64,000 bases of DNA from assembly GCF_006546985.1 (NCBI RefSeq), contig NZ_VATK01000018.1:23761-87760 (forward strand), written 5' to 3'. The stretch's first letter is position 1. Every line of letters starts with the position of its first letter. Source of the DNA: Bacillus sp. 03113. GTDB lineage: Bacteria; Bacillota; Bacilli; Bacillales; Cytobacillaceae. Position numbers and translations under genes: made by a program. Below, one piece after another: positions 17,440 through 25,464 of the stretch. Below the pieces are notes generated by a model. It made no database searches. It worked only from the letters and a program-made list of their open reading frames with translations, and was not told where the DNA came from.

Positions 17440-18516
17440 ATGTCTGTCCCTTCAATATCCATTACTTTAATGTCAAATGTATATCGAAAAGTTCTGCCAA
17501 CTGTTCACCATGAATTATCCTATTGGAAAAAAAGAGCTGAAGCAATTCCTAATGCAGAATTACGTAAACAAGCTTTAGATAGCATTGAAAAGAAAACCTT
17601 TCATTGTGAAGGTGGAGCTATAATGGCTTTGATGGCTATGAAACACTATCAAGAGGCTATTAAATTTATTGTAGCCTATCAAACCATAAGCGATTACTTA
17701 GATAATCTTTGTGACCGAAGCACATCATTAGATCCTAAAGATTTTGAAGCTTTGCATGAATCGATGAAAGATGCTTTGAGTTTAAGCGCTAGTCCAAAGA
17801 ATTATTACCGATTTAGAGAAGAACAAGATGATGGGCAATATTTGTATGATTTAGCGGCGACATGTCGAGGAGTTCTAAATAAAATCAGTAATTATCAATG
17901 GATTAAGGACTATTTATTAGAGTTATGTCAATATTATTGTGATCTTCAAATACATAAGCACGTTGCAGTAGAGGAACGAATCCCACGCTTAACAAACTGG
18001 TTTAATCATTATAAAAAAAAGCTTCCTGACATGAAGTGGTATGAGTTTTCAGCATGCTCAGGATCTACACTAGGGATTTTTTGCCTTGTTTCATATGCTT
18101 TCCAAAGCAAATTTGAACAAAAACACGCTGAAAATATTAGAGATGGCTATTTTCCATATATACAAGGGCTCCATATTTTGCTCGATTATTTCATTGATCA
18201 AGAAGAAGATCGTACAGAAGGAGATTTAAATTTTTGTTTTTATTATGATGATGAAGAACAATTATTTTCTCGTTTAAAGCATTTTATTATGGAAGCGGAT
18301 ATGCATACGAAAAAACTTCCGCATCGACGTTTCCATCAATTAATTAACCGTGGCTTACTTGCCATTTATTTATCTGATGAAAAAGTGTATAAACAAAAGA
18401 ATGTTCGGAAATTAGCAAAGAATATGATTAAATCAAGTGGACCAACTAGTTTATTTTTTTATATAAATGGAAGAATCTATAGAAATGTTCAAAAATGGTT
18501 GTTTAAGAATAGATAG
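17440..18516 (+). CDS. ytpB: Tetraprenyl-beta-curcumene synthase YtpB
   Basis: A 358-residue, helix-rich protein of the DUF2600 group. In B. subtilis YtpB cyclises heptaprenyl diphosphate (C35) to tetraprenyl-beta-curcumene, the precursor of sesquarterpenes linked to spores. An Asp-rich segment SDYLDNLCDR (about residue 83-92) is the likely diphosphate/Mg site, and a second acidic stretch DQEEDRTEGD lies near residue 250. The ATG at 17440 is chosen because GTGAGG precedes it. It is probably translationally close-coupled to ytpA. Confidence 0.9.
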   Translation: MSVPSISITLMSNVYRKVLPTVHHELSYWKKRAEAIPNAELRKQALDSIEKKTFHCEGGAIMALMAMKHYQEAIKFIVAYQTISDYLDNLCDRSTSLDPKDFEALHESMKDALSLSASPKNYYRFREEQDDGQYLYDLAATCRGVLNKISNYQWIKDYLLELCQYYCDLQIHKHVAVEERIPRLTNWFNHYKKKLPDMKWYEFSACSGSTLGIFCLVSYAFQSKFEQKHAENIRDGYFPYIQGLHILLDYFIDQEEDRTEGDLNFCFYYDDEEQLFSRLKHFIMEADMHTKKLPHRRFHQLINRGLLAIYLSDEKVYKQKNVRKLAKNMIKSSGPTSLFFYINGRIYRNVQKWLFKNR

Positions 18517-18532
18517 ATAGAAACAAACAAAT

Positions 18533-18583
18533 AAAGCATCTATTAGAGAAAATGCAATCTCCCTAATGGATGCTTCATTTTTT
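18533..18583. terminator. Terminator between ytpB and ytqB
   Basis: AAAGCATCTATTAGAG pairs with CTCCCTAATGGATGCTT (one bulge), followed by CATTTTTT. The stop codon of ytqB on the other strand lies in its right flank. Confidence 0.75.
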
Positions 18584-19154
18584 ACCTTTTTTCAATGGCA
18601 ATAATAAATGGTGGATGATTCGCTTGATTGATAAATTGATATTGAAGAACATGCGCACTTTTCTGATCTAGATTTTTTACATAAGCTAATAAATCATTCC
18701 GTTCTATTTCTCCTTCAGCATGTCCATGATAAATGACCAACACTATGATTCCTTCTGAAGCCATTATTTTCAGCAATTGTTCAATCGCAGAAATCGTTGT
18801 TTTTGATTTCGTTACAATCGTTTTATCTCCACCTGGTAAATAGCCTAAGTTAAAAATCGCTCCTGTAATGAATCCGTGATATGCAGTTGGGATGCTTTCT
18901 AATAAATGCTCATGTCCTTTGTGAAAGATCGTTACTCGATCATTGACTTTTTGTTCAGCTAATCTTTGTTGGCTTTTTACAACGGCTTCTTTTTGAACAT
19001 CAAATCCAAATACTCTCCCATTTCCTCCAACCAAATTAGCTAAAAAGAGTGTATCATGCCCATTTCCTAAAGTGGCATCAACGACTATATCTCCGGAACT
19101 GATGGCTTTTTCTAATAATGTTCTTGCAAAGGGGAGGATTCGTTCTAATTTCAT
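18582..19154 (-). CDS. ytqB: tRNA wobble-uridine methyltransferase YtqB (MnmM type)
   Basis: A 190-residue class I methyltransferase. The SAM-binding motif VVDATLGNGHDTLFL lies at 24-38 and the motif IV-like segment GAIFNLGYLPGG around 106-117. B. subtilis YtqB has been identified as MnmM, which methylates 5-aminomethyl-2-thiouridine in tRNA, replacing the missing MnmC of Gram-negatives. Its start overlaps the ytqA stop by four bases (ATGA), so the two are translationally coupled. Confidence 0.88.
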   Translation of the reverse strand: MKLERILPFARTLLEKAISSGDIVVDATLGNGHDTLFLANLVGGNGRVFGFDVQKEAVVKSQQRLAEQKVNDRVTIFHKGHEHLLESIPTAYHGFITGAIFNLGYLPGGDKTIVTKSKTTISAIEQLLKIMASEGIIVLVIYHGHAEGEIERNDLLAYVKNLDQKSAHVLQYQFINQANHPPFIIAIEKR

Positions 19155-20119
19155 ACCTTTACCTCTTCCTGACTTGGTTGATAATATTTCCCTTGCCAGC
19201 TGTTTCTACGCATTAATTCAGCATCAATCGCATTAAGAACTTCCCATTTGTTGACACTCCACATCGGTCCGATCATTAAATCAATCGGGCCATCACCAGT
19301 AATTCGATGGACAATCATTTCAGGAGGTAAAATTTCTAATTGATCACATACTAATTGGACATACTTTTCAAAGGAGAGAAATTCGAGCATGCCTTTTTCG
19401 TATTGCTTAACCATTGGTGTTCCTTTAAGTAAGTGAAGAAGATGAATCTTGATACCTTGAACATCAAGATTAGAAACTGTTTTGGCTGTATTCATCATCA
19501 TGTCATGTGATTCAAGAGGCAAGCCGTTAATAATATGAGAGCATATGCGAATACCATGCTTTCTGAGCTTTTTAACACCTTCTACATAGCACGCAAAATC
19601 ATGGGCGCGGTTAATAAGCAAGGCGGTTCGTTCATGGACAGTTTGAAGTCCAAGCTCTACCCATAAATACGTCCTTTCATTCAGTTCAGCTAAATATTCA
19701 ACAACATCACCAGGAAGACAATCAGGTCTTGTTGCGATCGAAAGCCCGACAACTCCATCTTGAGTTAGTACTCTTTCAAATTTTTCTCTTAATATTTCCA
19801 CAGGGGCATGAGTATTCGTATAGGCTTGGAAGTAAGCCATATACTTCCCATCTTTCCATTTTGTATGCATTTTTTGCTTAATTTCGATAAATTGCTTTTC
19901 AAGATCATCCGCCCGATTCCCTGCGAAATCTCCAGAGCCAGCAGCACTGCAAAACGTGCACCCACCGTACGCAACTGTACCATCTCGATTTGGGCAGTCA
20001 AAGCCTCCGTCTAAAGCAACCTTAAATACTTTATGTCCAAAGGTATTACGCAAATGATAATTCCATGTATGATACCGTTTTTGGTCTGAAGCATATGTGA
20101 AAGGGTTTGCTTGATTCAC
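19151..20119 (-). CDS. ytqA: Radical SAM protein YtqA (MnmL type)
   Basis: A 322-residue radical SAM enzyme with the 4Fe-4S ligands Cys42, Cys54 and Cys57 (FDCPNRDG, then GGCTFC) in the spacing of the YtqA/YhcC group. The product is thought to act with YtqB in making the mnm5 group of wobble uridine (named MnmL in B. subtilis). A GTG start is used, with AAAGGAGG eight bases before it. The family assignment is firm; the exact reaction is taken from the homologue. Confidence 0.88.
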   Translation of the reverse strand: MNQANPFTYASDQKRYHTWNYHLRNTFGHKVFKVALDGGFDCPNRDGTVAYGGCTFCSAAGSGDFAGNRADDLEKQFIEIKQKMHTKWKDGKYMAYFQAYTNTHAPVEILREKFERVLTQDGVVGLSIATRPDCLPGDVVEYLAELNERTYLWVELGLQTVHERTALLINRAHDFACYVEGVKKLRKHGIRICSHIINGLPLESHDMMMNTAKTVSNLDVQGIKIHLLHLLKGTPMVKQYEKGMLEFLSFEKYVQLVCDQLEILPPEMIVHRITGDGPIDLMIGPMWSVNKWEVLNAIDAELMRRNSWQGKYYQPSQEEVKV

Positions 20120-20197
20120 AAAAGCAACCTCCTTTAATTATTTTTAACATAACTTTAATACTAACATGAAATCAACAACTCATCCAAAGAGAATTAA

Positions 20198-20272
20198 ATG
20201 AACGTTTTGGGAATACTTGGACTACTCATGGTTGTATTAGGAAACGTTCAATCAAACAATAATAAAGAATGA
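20198..20272 (+). CDS. Possible 24-residue hydrophobic peptide
   Basis: ATG at 20198 opens a 24-codon frame, MNVLGILGLLMVVLGNVQSN plus a short NNKE tail, shaped like a single-span membrane peptide. The ribosome binding site is weak (AAAGAG). It lies in the divergent gap between ytqA and ytzC. It may be chance and no homologue is recognised. Confidence 0.25.
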   Translation: MNVLGILGLLMVVLGNVQSNNNKE

Positions 20273-20312
20273 AGCCTTGTGCTTCTAACATAAAGGAATT
20301 GGGGGGAGCGAA

Positions 20313-20576
20313 ATGGCTACTCGTCAATCGATTGATGAGATGCTTCAAAAGTGCGAGGATGTAATTAGAAATGCGAAGGAGCAGTTTGAAGAAGGAAGCA
20401 GACAAGAGCATTATAATGATGATGAATATACAAATGCACAAGTTCAGCTTGAAGAAACGTATAATGATTTATTGAAGCTTGCACATAGTGCTAACGAACA
20501 GCAGCGTGAACAGCTTCAGCGCATGAGCTTGCAGATTCAACAAATTCAGCATCAACTCATCACAACTGAACATTAA
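20313..20576 (+). CDS. ytzC: Small conserved protein YtzC (DUF2524)
   Basis: An 87-residue hydrophilic, all-helical protein (QLEETYNDLLKLAHSANEQQ, then a Gln/Arg-rich helix), probably forming a coiled coil. A strong GGGGGGAG ribosome binding site precedes the ATG. It resembles B. subtilis YtzC, which lies beside ytqA as here. The function is unknown. Confidence 0.82.
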   Translation: MATRQSIDEMLQKCEDVIRNAKEQFEEGSRQEHYNDDEYTNAQVQLEETYNDLLKLAHSANEQQREQLQRMSLQIQQIQHQLITTEH

Positions 20577-20595
20577 GGATAAGGATGGGACAATA

Positions 20596-20775
20596 TTGAA
20601 AAGACGTTCAAAGCAAAATAATCCTGAGCAAAAAACAAGAAATGGAATAAATAACCAAGATATAGAATTAGGAAAAGACGTTGATTTAGTAAAAGAATCA
20701 AAAAAAATATATGAACAAAAAGGCAGTCAGCCTGTTAAGTCGAAATTTCATCCTGAACCAGAACAATCCTCGTAA
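20596..20775 (+). CDS. Short hydrophilic protein with TTG start
   Basis: A 59-codon frame begins with TTG at 20596, seven bases behind GGATGGG, and ends just before a strong terminator. The sequence LKRRSKQNNPEQKTRNGINN, then a charged middle and a C-terminus FHPEPEQSS, is basic at first and likely disordered. It starts 20 bp behind ytzC, so the two probably share a transcript. I do not recognise a family. Support comes from ribosome binding site, operon position and terminator. Confidence 0.55.
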   Translation: MKRRSKQNNPEQKTRNGINNQDIELGKDVDLVKESKKIYEQKGSQPVKSKFHPEPEQSS

Positions 20776-20788
20776 TCACACTTTTAGA

Positions 20789-20827
20789 AAAAGGGTGCTC
20801 TACATCATTAGAGCACCCTTTTTTTTA
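20789..20827 (+). terminator. Terminator of the ytzC operon
   Basis: AAAGGGTGCTCTA pairs with TTAGAGCACCCTTT, with a run of eight or more T. Confidence 0.88.
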
Positions 20828-20844
20828 TGTTAGATTGACCAAAT

Positions 20845-20865
20845 GAAAATGACAAATGTCATTTC
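20845..20865. promoter_or_regulatory. Palindromic operator candidate upstream of the ABC/two-component operon
   Basis: GAAAATGACAAATGTCATTTC is a near-perfect dyad around AA, with the half-site ATGACA/TGTCAT. A related half-site, ATGATGACAT, lies ten bases on. Such sites are typical for LuxR/NarL-type response regulators, and one is encoded at the end of this operon. This is inference only. Confidence 0.5.
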
Positions 20866-20942
20866 AAAATGATGACATCCTCCACTAAAATTCTGATGGT
20901 TAAAATCGTACACTAAAAGCAGATAAAGCGGAGGTGGAAAAA

Positions 20943-21842
20943 ATGAACAAAGTGATTACACTTCAAAATATTTCAAAGAAATATAAAGAAAGCATAGCAG
21001 TAGAAGATATTTCTTTTTCTATTAAAAAAGGAGAAATAACTGCTATATTGGGTCCAAATGGAGCTGGGAAAACGACTACAATTTCCATGATGTTAGGTCT
21101 TTTAAAGCCTACAAATGGATCTGTAAAGGTATTTAACTTAGACCCAACAGAAAAAAAGGTTCGTGAGAAAATAGGGGCAATGCTGCAGGAAGTTAGTGTG
21201 ATGGATGGATTGAAGGTCATTGAAATCATTAAATTATTTCGCAGTTATTATCCAAATCCCTTTACTGTTGAAGAACTGTGTCAGTATACCGGTTTAGAGG
21301 AGGTGGATCTTAAAAAACGAACAAATAAGCTTTCCGGAGGGCAAAAGAGAAGACTTGAATTCGCACTCGCACTCGCTGGAAATCCTGATATTTTATTTTT
21401 AGATGAACCAACTGTTGGAATGGATATTCACTCTAGGCGTTTATTTTGGAATACCCTTCACGAATTAAAGCAACGTGGAAAAACGATTATTTTTACAACT
21501 CATTATTTACAAGAGGCAGATGATAGCGCAGAAAGAATTATCTTAATTCATAAAGGGAAGGTCGCGGCTGAAGGAAGTCCGATAGAGATTAAAAGAAAGC
21601 TTTCTAAGCAATCTGTCTCCTTTTTATTAAAGGGAAATATTGGAGTCGAATTATTTGAAGAATTCCCATATGTGTCAGAGGTTTATACAAGAAAAGGTCG
21701 GACTTATCTCGTAACGGATCAAACAGATCATGTTTTATCATTGCTATTTGAAAGAAAGCTAAGTGTATCCGATATTCAAGTTGAACAAGGTAAATTAGAA
21801 GAGGCCTTTGAACAATTAACAGAAAGAAAGGAGATTGTCTAA
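20943..21842 (+). CDS. ABC transporter ATP-binding protein (YvfR-like)
   Basis: A 299-residue ATPase of the DrrA-like exporter group. It shows Walker A GPNGAGKTT (37-45), signature LSGGQKRRLEFALALAGNPD, Walker B ILFLDEPT and the H-loop TTHYLQEA. The C-terminal 80 residues form the domain usual for ABC-2 partners. Start at 20943 is set by GGAGG eight bases upstream. It is first of a four-gene operon (ATPase, permease, kinase, regulator) in the same order as B. subtilis yvfRSTU. The exported compound is unknown. Confidence 0.88.
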   Translation: MNKVITLQNISKKYKESIAVEDISFSIKKGEITAILGPNGAGKTTTISMMLGLLKPTNGSVKVFNLDPTEKKVREKIGAMLQEVSVMDGLKVIEIIKLFRSYYPNPFTVEELCQYTGLEEVDLKKRTNKLSGGQKRRLEFALALAGNPDILFLDEPTVGMDIHSRRLFWNTLHELKQRGKTIIFTTHYLQEADDSAERIILIHKGKVAAEGSPIEIKRKLSKQSVSFLLKGNIGVELFEEFPYVSEVYTRKGRTYLVTDQTDHVLSLLFERKLSVSDIQVEQGKLEEAFEQLTERKEIV

Positions 21843-22583
21843 ATGAAAACTGTTTGGATGCAATGCAAAGCGGAGGTATTGAGAATATTACGTAACCCCT
21901 ACTATGTTTTTTGGTCATTAATGATGCCAATTTTATTCTATATTCTTTTTACAAAAGTAATTAATATCCAAGTTCCAGACCGAGCATTATGGCAAGCTCA
22001 TTATTTAATGTCAATGACGGTTTATAGTGTCATGGGTTCAGCTATTATGACATTAGGAATCAGACAGGTACAAGAAAGAAACCAAGGATGGTCTAGGTTT
22101 ATGCACATTACTCCTTTATCAACTAGTGTATACTTTTTTGCCAAAATGTTTGGACAAACGCTTATTCACGTTTTTTCGATTATTGTCATTTTTATTACCG
22201 GTGCAATCATAAATGATGTGCGTCTCCCTCTCGATGAATGGATATTAAGTGGGTTGTGGATCATCATAGGCTCTCTTCCTTTTCTTGCTCTTGGTACTCT
22301 TGTTGGAACAATGAAAAGAATTGATACTGCGACTGGGATTAGCAATGTTTTATTTATGATATTAGCTATCTCAGGGGGGATGTGGATGCCCTTTAATGTT
22401 TTACCAAAGATTGTTCAAGATATTGGAAAATGGCTGCCTGGATACAATTTTGGAAATGGAGCATGGGAAATTGTCCGTGGAAATAGCCCAGAGTGGATGA
22501 ATGTATTCGTCTTAGCAGGTTATCTTTTCCTTTTTATGCTATTATCAAGCTATGTAAGGAGCAGACAGGAAAAGGCGGTGTAA
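21843..22583 (+). CDS. ABC-2 type permease (YvfS-like)
   Basis: A 246-residue membrane protein with six predicted helices and the ABC-2 pattern: a cytoplasmic N-terminus, VFWSLMMPILFYILF, and near the end the SGGMWMPFNVLPKIVQDIG element followed by LPGYNFG. It begins directly at the base after the ATPase stop, so the two are coupled. It forms the membrane channel for the ATPase before it. The length is like B. subtilis YvfS. Confidence 0.87.
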   Translation: MKTVWMQCKAEVLRILRNPYYVFWSLMMPILFYILFTKVINIQVPDRALWQAHYLMSMTVYSVMGSAIMTLGIRQVQERNQGWSRFMHITPLSTSVYFFAKMFGQTLIHVFSIIVIFITGAIINDVRLPLDEWILSGLWIIIGSLPFLALGTLVGTMKRIDTATGISNVLFMILAISGGMWMPFNVLPKIVQDIGKWLPGYNFGNGAWEIVRGNSPEWMNVFVLAGYLFLFMLLSSYVRSRQEKAV

Positions 22584-22586
22584 ATA

Positions 22587-23720
22587 TTGGAACAGAAAAA
22601 AAGAAGCTTTTATTTATTTCCCAGTCGATTTGGCTTTTTTCCCTATATCTTTTTAATCTATTTACTCATGCCTGGATTTTATATTGCTGCTGAAAAGGGA
22701 ACAAAAATGATCTTGGGCTATGTGCTGCTAGCTTTATTTTTGGTTACTTATCGGCAGCTTTATGTTTCAATCGAAAGGAAGAATTTTTCTTATTGGCTAG
22801 CATTGCAATTGATCATTATTTTAGTCCTTTCTTGTTCTTATAACATTTATAATGTGTATTTAGGTTTTTTTCCTGCTCATTTCATCGGGTGGTATTCAAA
22901 TAAAAAGAGCTTTTACAAAGCGCTTATTTGTCTAGGTGTTGTGATATTAGTCCCTGTATTATGGAGTATAACGACCATATCTATGATTAAACTTCTTTTT
23001 CTTTTTCCTTTTATCATTGTAATGATGATCTCTCCTTTTGGCATAAGGTCTATGAATAAAAAAATGGAGCTCGAAAGACAATTAGATGATGCCAACAATC
23101 GTATCCGAGAGCTTGTCAAAAGAGAGGAGCGAATGCGGATCGCAAGAGATTTACATGATACGCTTGGCCATACTTTTTCTCTTATTACGTTAAAAAGCCA
23201 ATTGGTAGATAAATTAATTGATAAAAATCCTGAAAAAGCTCGAATGGAAGCAAAAGAAATAGAGAAGACATCTCGTGCAGCATTAAGACAGGTTCGTGAG
23301 CTTGTCTCAGACATGCGAACTGTGCTAGTTCAACAAGAGTTAATAGAAATAGAAGAAATCTTAAAGACTGCTGGAATTTCATTTCATTTAAAAGAAAGCG
23401 ATCCTTTAGAAAATGTGCCGCATCTTACACATAATATTTTAAGTATGTGTCTCCGTGAGGCGATTACTAATATAGTGAAGCACAGTAAGGCAAGTGCATG
23501 CTCAGTGAAAATCAAGCAAGTAAATGATGAAATTACCATATCGGTACATGATAATGGAATTGGCTTTATCTCAAAAGCTGAAGAGGGAAATGGGCTAAAA
23601 GGAATAAAGGAAAGGCTCGAACTTATAAATGGAACGCTCGAGGTATTAACTCAAAGCGGTGCTCTTCTAATGATGACAGTGCCAGTTATTATGAGTCAGG
23701 TAAAGGAAGGTGTAATTTAG
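22587..23720 (+). CDS. Sensor histidine kinase (NarL/DesK type, YvfT-like)
   Basis: A 377-residue kinase. The first 150 residues hold five or six membrane helices and almost no extracytoplasmic loop, as in intramembrane-sensing or transporter-linked kinases. A HisKA_3 domain follows, with phospho-acceptor His190 in RIARDLHDTLGH, and an ATPase domain with ITNIVKHSKA (N box) and GNGLKGIKERL (G box). The start is a TTG. It probably senses a state of the neighbouring ABC transporter or the membrane. Confidence 0.88.
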   Translation: MEQKKRSFYLFPSRFGFFPYIFLIYLLMPGFYIAAEKGTKMILGYVLLALFLVTYRQLYVSIERKNFSYWLALQLIIILVLSCSYNIYNVYLGFFPAHFIGWYSNKKSFYKALICLGVVILVPVLWSITTISMIKLLFLFPFIIVMMISPFGIRSMNKKMELERQLDDANNRIRELVKREERMRIARDLHDTLGHTFSLITLKSQLVDKLIDKNPEKARMEAKEIEKTSRAALRQVRELVSDMRTVLVQQELIEIEEILKTAGISFHLKESDPLENVPHLTHNILSMCLREAITNIVKHSKASACSVKIKQVNDEITISVHDNGIGFISKAEEGNGLKGIKERLELINGTLEVLTQSGALLMMTVPVIMSQVKEGVI

Positions 23721-24322
23721 TGATTCGAATTTTAATTGCTGAGGATCAGCGGATGCTGCGTGGTGCCCTGAGTTCGTTATTAGATTTAGAAGATGATCTT
23801 GAGGTTATAGGTCAAGCTGGTGATGGAGTAGAAGCATTGGCACTTATTCAATCTTTAAAGCCAGATATTTGTTTAATGGATATCGAAATGCCGTTAAAAA
23901 GTGGGCTCGAGGTTGCTGAAGAACTAAATAGAATGCATTCCCTATGTAAAATCGTTATTTTAACGACATTCGCTAGGCCTGGATACTTTGAGAGAGCGGT
24001 AAAAGCAGGGATCTATGGGTATTTATTAAAAGACGGATCTAGTGATGAATTAGCGGAATCCATACGAAATATTATGAATGGAAAAAGAGAATTTGCACCT
24101 GAATTGATCTTTGGAAGTATAAAAGACGAAAATCCTTTAACTGAAAAAGAAAAGGAAATTATAAAACTGATCGGTGATGGAAAAACGACAAAGGAAATCG
24201 CTTCTATTTTATTTTTATCATCTGGGACAGTACGTAACTATGTATCTGAAATTTTAGCGAAACTAGATGTGAAAAATCGAATTGAAGCGATTAGTATTGT
24301 AAAGGAAAAAGGATGGTTATAA
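23720..24322 (+). CDS. Response regulator, LuxR/NarL family (YvfU-like)
   Basis: A 200-residue regulator. The receiver domain has Asp9-Asp54 (DICLMDIEMP) and a Lys in YLLKDG. The C-terminal LuxR helix-turn-helix is seen in LTEKEKEIIKLIGDGKTTKE and SSGTVRNYVSEILAKLDVKN. The GTG start overlaps the kinase stop by one base. It most likely activates its own operon through the dyad near 20845. No terminator was recognised before the lipoprotein gene. Confidence 0.9.
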   Translation: MIRILIAEDQRMLRGALSSLLDLEDDLEVIGQAGDGVEALALIQSLKPDICLMDIEMPLKSGLEVAEELNRMHSLCKIVILTTFARPGYFERAVKAGIYGYLLKDGSSDELAESIRNIMNGKREFAPELIFGSIKDENPLTEKEKEIIKLIGDGKTTKEIASILFLSSGTVRNYVSEILAKLDVKNRIEAISIVKEKGWL

Positions 24323-24417
24323 GATATATAATGTGTTCTTTTGAATACTTTCATGTTTAGCTCTCTGTTTGTAGTGGTAAGGATAATAGTAAGTAAATTT
24401 CTATAGGGGGAGCGGCA

Positions 24418-25053
24418 ATGTTTAAAAAAGTAGTAACCTCGTTGATTTTACCACTTGTTCTTATCCTCGCAGCATGTAATCAGTCATCGAAGAAAGCTTC
24501 CACATCAACCAATTCTTCTTCTGAAAGTAAAGAAGCTAATAATACAACAGTGTCAGATGAGGCAAAATCGAATGTTTCAGCATATCGTTTTGAGGATGAT
24601 GGAACGATTCCTAACAATCCAACTTTTTCTGTGATGATTTATCAACAGCCTTTTAAAGGGAGAACAGACAAAATAATTGATATCTTTAAACATAATCATT
24701 GGTCCAATAGCTGGACGAATGGAGTGTATAATTTTCAGCATTTTCATAGCAATGCACATGAGGTATTAGCCATCCGAGCTGGTCATGGGAAAATACAAAT
24801 TGGTGGGGAAAAAGGAAAAATCATTGAAGTTTCAGCAGGTGATGTGATCGTGCTTCCAGCAGGTACAGGGCATAAACGAATTGAAGCAAGCGATGATTTT
24901 TCTGTTATTGGCGCGTATCCAAATGGTGTATCCTATGATTTGCAAAAAAAAGCAAACAATCAATTAAGAGAGAATATTCAACAAGTTTCTCGTCCAGATA
25001 CAGATCCTGTTTATGGTAATGAAGGTCCGTTGCTTGAGCTTTGGAAAAAATAA
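24418..25053 (+). CDS. Lipoprotein with a YjlB-like cupin domain
   Basis: The 211-residue protein has a lipoprotein signal (MFKK, hydrophobic core, lipobox LAAC with Cys20), a Ser/Thr/Lys-rich linker to about residue 55, then a single cupin domain. The domain carries HFHSNAHEVL and GDVIVLPAGTGHKR, the two cupin motifs with His ligands, and the NWSNSW-like HNHWSNSW segment of B. subtilis YjlB. YjlB itself is cytosolic, so this is a surface-anchored version. Metal binding is likely; reaction unknown. GGGGGAG precedes the ATG. It follows the two-component genes but may have its own promoter. Confidence 0.8.
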   Translation: MFKKVVTSLILPLVLILAACNQSSKKASTSTNSSSESKEANNTTVSDEAKSNVSAYRFEDDGTIPNNPTFSVMIYQQPFKGRTDKIIDIFKHNHWSNSWTNGVYNFQHFHSNAHEVLAIRAGHGKIQIGGEKGKIIEVSAGDVIVLPAGTGHKRIEASDDFSVIGAYPNGVSYDLQKKANNQLRENIQQVSRPDTDPVYGNEGPLLELWKK

Positions 25054-25123
25054 TTTTTCTAAGTAAGGAAATTATTATCATTCCAATTTTAAATTTCCAA
25101 AATGAATGGAATAAAAAGCATAC

Positions 25124-25152
25124 TTGCATCCTGAAAAGAAATTTTATACAAT
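25124..25152 (+). promoter_or_regulatory. Sigma-A promoter of the leuS leader
   Basis: TTGCAT (25124-25129) and TACAAT (25147-25152) are spaced 17 bp. Transcription would begin about 25 bases before the T-box. Confidence 0.55.
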
Positions 25153-25179
25153 AACGTTATCATAAATAAAAAAACATTG

Positions 25180-25408
25180 ACAAGGATTAGTAGTGGTGTA
25201 ACTTGTTTTAGAGAGTTGACGGTTGGTGCAAGTCAACCAGGGAGCATCATGAACTCGCCTTTGAGTTGCAGGTATGAACGAATAGTAATACTTGTCGTTT
25301 TCCGCGTTAAGGAGTATGAAGCGAGTGAATGATTCACTAATGTGGGTGGTACCGCGGGAAGATTATACATAATCCTCTCGTCCCTAATCGGGATGAGGGG
25401 TTTTTTAT
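25180..25408 (+). promoter_or_regulatory. T-box riboswitch controlling leuS
   Basis: Stem I elements (AGAGAG, GGGAGCATCATGAACTCGCC) present the specifier codon CTC at 25254-25256, read by leucine tRNA. The T-box sequence GGTGGTACCGCGG is at about 25346-25358. The terminator CCTCTCGTCCC/GGGATGAGGGG with TTTTTT is at 25373-25408. Uncharged tRNA-Leu pairs with both sites and stabilises the antiterminator, so leuS is induced by leucine shortage. Confidence 0.95.
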
Positions 25409-25464
25409 TATGAGCTAAAATCCAATGAACATAAGGATAAATATGCAAGTAGGAGGAAAAATTA

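Noticed and set aside
20943..25053. ABC/two-component/cupin cluster as a new defence or antibiotic system
   Set aside because: The four-gene order is the same as the known yvfRSTU type, and the cupin lipoprotein is separated by about 95 bp and may be independent.
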